DNA of 7,294 bases, taken from assembly GCA_905233295.1 (NCBI GenBank), contig CAJODX010000079.1, positions 1 to 7,294 of the forward strand. The letters are read 5' to 3'. Under the pieces are notes generated by a model. The model was not told the origin of the DNA. It saw only the letters and a program-made list of their open reading frames with translations, and made no database searches. Position numbers and translations under genes: made by a program. Shown piece after piece: positions 6,956 to 7,294 of this stretch. Within the stretch, counting starts at the first letter, position 1; the number at the start of each line of letters is the position of its first letter. Origin of the DNA: an uncultured Synergistales bacterium (lineage in GTDB: Bacteria > Synergistota > Synergistia > Synergistales > Aminobacteriaceae).

Positions 6956-7001
6956 ACGGAAGATGAATTGCATTTTATGTATAATAACACACAAAAAGAG
7001 A
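6903..7001. repeat. 99-bp exact direct repeat, copy 1
   Basis: This segment begins GTAGCGTTGGAAAAG and is identical base for base to 7196-7294. The left boundary is real (C at 6902, T at 7195). The right boundary is unknown because copy 2 stops at the window end. The offset between copies is 293 bp. The repeat contains a near-perfect palindrome (6945-6960) and a plus-strand TATAAT (6980-6985, directly preceded by TG). It is non-coding as far as can be seen, apart from the possible TnpB tail. Confidence 0.95.
6945..6960. repeat. Palindrome TCCGTTT-TT-AAACGGA in repeat copy 1
   Basis: This perfect 7-bp inverted repeat with a 2-base centre would form a hairpin with a UUUA-type loop in RNA. It is present again at 7238-7253. 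Flanking bases CAGGAAGAC before it and AGATGAAT after it resemble the right-end hairpins of IS200/IS605 elements. It lacks a T-run directly after the stem, so it is not a standard terminator. Confidence 0.6.
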
Positions 7002-7195
7002 GAAAAGGCATAGTCAAATTTGCAGAGTTTTTCGATTAAAAACAGATTTTTTTGCATCTCAACGAAAATGAATTGTAAACCTGACTAAGTTTACAATCGA
7101 ATTTTTTCAAAATTTTTTTGCCACAACAAAAACATAAAAATTTTTTAGCATTAATGCAGGGCAACAGCATTTACCGAAAAAAACGAAAAAACGAT
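7002..7195. other. A/T-rich non-coding spacer between repeat copies
   Basis: I see no credible gene in these 194 bases. They hold a weak hairpin GTTTTT/AAAAAC (7027-7043) followed by AGATTTTTTT, the stronger inverted repeat 7072-7097, long A and T runs, and the palindrome GCATTAATGC (7148-7157). The only minus-strand frame of any length here (6815-7057) crosses the repeat and the livK promoter and is probably not a gene. Confidence 0.6.
7072..7097. promoter_or_regulatory. 9-bp inverted repeat, operator or terminator stem
   Basis: ATTGTAAAC (7072-7080) and GTTTACAAT (7089-7097) are perfect complements around an 8-base centre. On the plus strand the stem is followed by CGAATTTTTTC, so an A/T-rich terminator is possible. 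The symmetric TTGTAAAC/GTTTACAA form also resembles a dimeric repressor operator. The half-sites look like the biotin operator (TTGTAAACC...GGTTTACAA), but the centre is far shorter, so BirA is not assigned. Confidence 0.4.
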
Positions 7196-7294
7196 GTAGC
7201 GTTGGAAAAGTTTTTATCATAAACTCGCAGGAAGACCTCCGTTTTTAAACGGAAGATGAATTGCATTTTATGTATAATAACACACAAAAAGAGA
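7196..7294. repeat. 99-bp exact direct repeat, copy 2 (cut by window end)
   Basis: This copy is identical to 6903-7001, including the palindrome (7238-7253) and the plus-strand TATAAT (7273-7278). It ends exactly at the last base of the window, so its full length is unknown. Upstream (7195 and leftward) it shows no similarity to the flank of copy 1, so any coding frame entering copy 1 is not shared by copy 2. Confidence 0.95.

Noticed and set aside
6815..7057. 80-residue minus-strand frame upstream of livK
   Set aside because: It crosses the direct repeat, hairpins and livK promoter. Its composition looks like translated A/T-rich non-coding DNA, and I recognise no family or convincing ribosome binding site.
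7148..7157. Palindrome GCATTAATGC, also seen within livK codons near 6745-6754
   Set aside because: A 10-bp palindrome in A/T-rich DNA is expected by chance, and the second copy is explained by the livK signal peptide coding sequence.
6903..7294. CRISPR array
   Set aside because: There are only two copies, the repeat is 99 bp or more and the spacer is 194 bp; this is far outside CRISPR repeat and spacer sizes, and no cas gene is present.

Overview
The window is dominated by a minus-strand operon for a branched-chain amino acid (LIV/HAAT-family) ABC transporter. A large exported repeat protein follows it on the same strand and runs off the left edge. The right end is a gene-poor, A+T-rich stretch carrying an exact 99-bp direct repeat. 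The operon contains no tRNA, rRNA, CRISPR array or intact transposase. The solute-binding protein has an ordinary Sec signal peptide without a lipobox, which points to a diderm (Gram-negative-type) cell with a periplasm. Moderate A+T richness, A/T-rich intergenic regions, good AAGGAG ribosome binding sites and a Liv system beside an Ig-like repeat surface protein would suit an anaerobic amino-acid-using lineage such as Synergistota. That placement is inference only; nothing here fixes the taxonomy.

Layout from right to left, in the direction of transcription. (1) 6774-7294: upstream region with the operon promoter (extended -10 at 6814-6822), several hairpins, a possible remnant of an IS200/IS605-type (TnpB) element end, and the repeat 6903-7001 = 7196-7294. 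(2) 5643-6773: livK-like periplasmic binding protein. (3) 5591-5625: hairpin plus T-run terminator or attenuator between livK and livH. (4) 4689-5585: LivH permease. (5) 2854-4689: a natural fusion of LivM permease with LivG ATPase. (6) 2125-2853: LivF ATPase. (7) 2041-2124: short intergenic region with a second extended -10. (8) 1-2040: start of an exported protein of at least 680 residues. It begins at TTG, has a signal peptide and four degenerate repeats of about 138 residues with Ig-like features, and its 3' end lies beyond the window.

How it works together: the binding protein captures the amino acid in the periplasm. LivH and the LivM half of the fusion form the membrane channel. The LivG half of the fusion and LivF form the two-ATPase motor. 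The livH/livMG junction overlaps by one base and the livMG/livF junction abuts exactly, so translation is probably coupled. The terminator after livK probably makes the binding protein more abundant than the membrane complex.

Most noteworthy: the long repeat protein that only appears if a TTG start is accepted; the LivM-LivG fusion; the livK-livH attenuator with no Shine-Dalgarno close to livH; and the exact 99-bp repeat ending at the window edge, which is either a real tandem or mobile repeat or the mark of a de Bruijn assembly stopping in a repeat. I see no clearly new enzyme or defence system.
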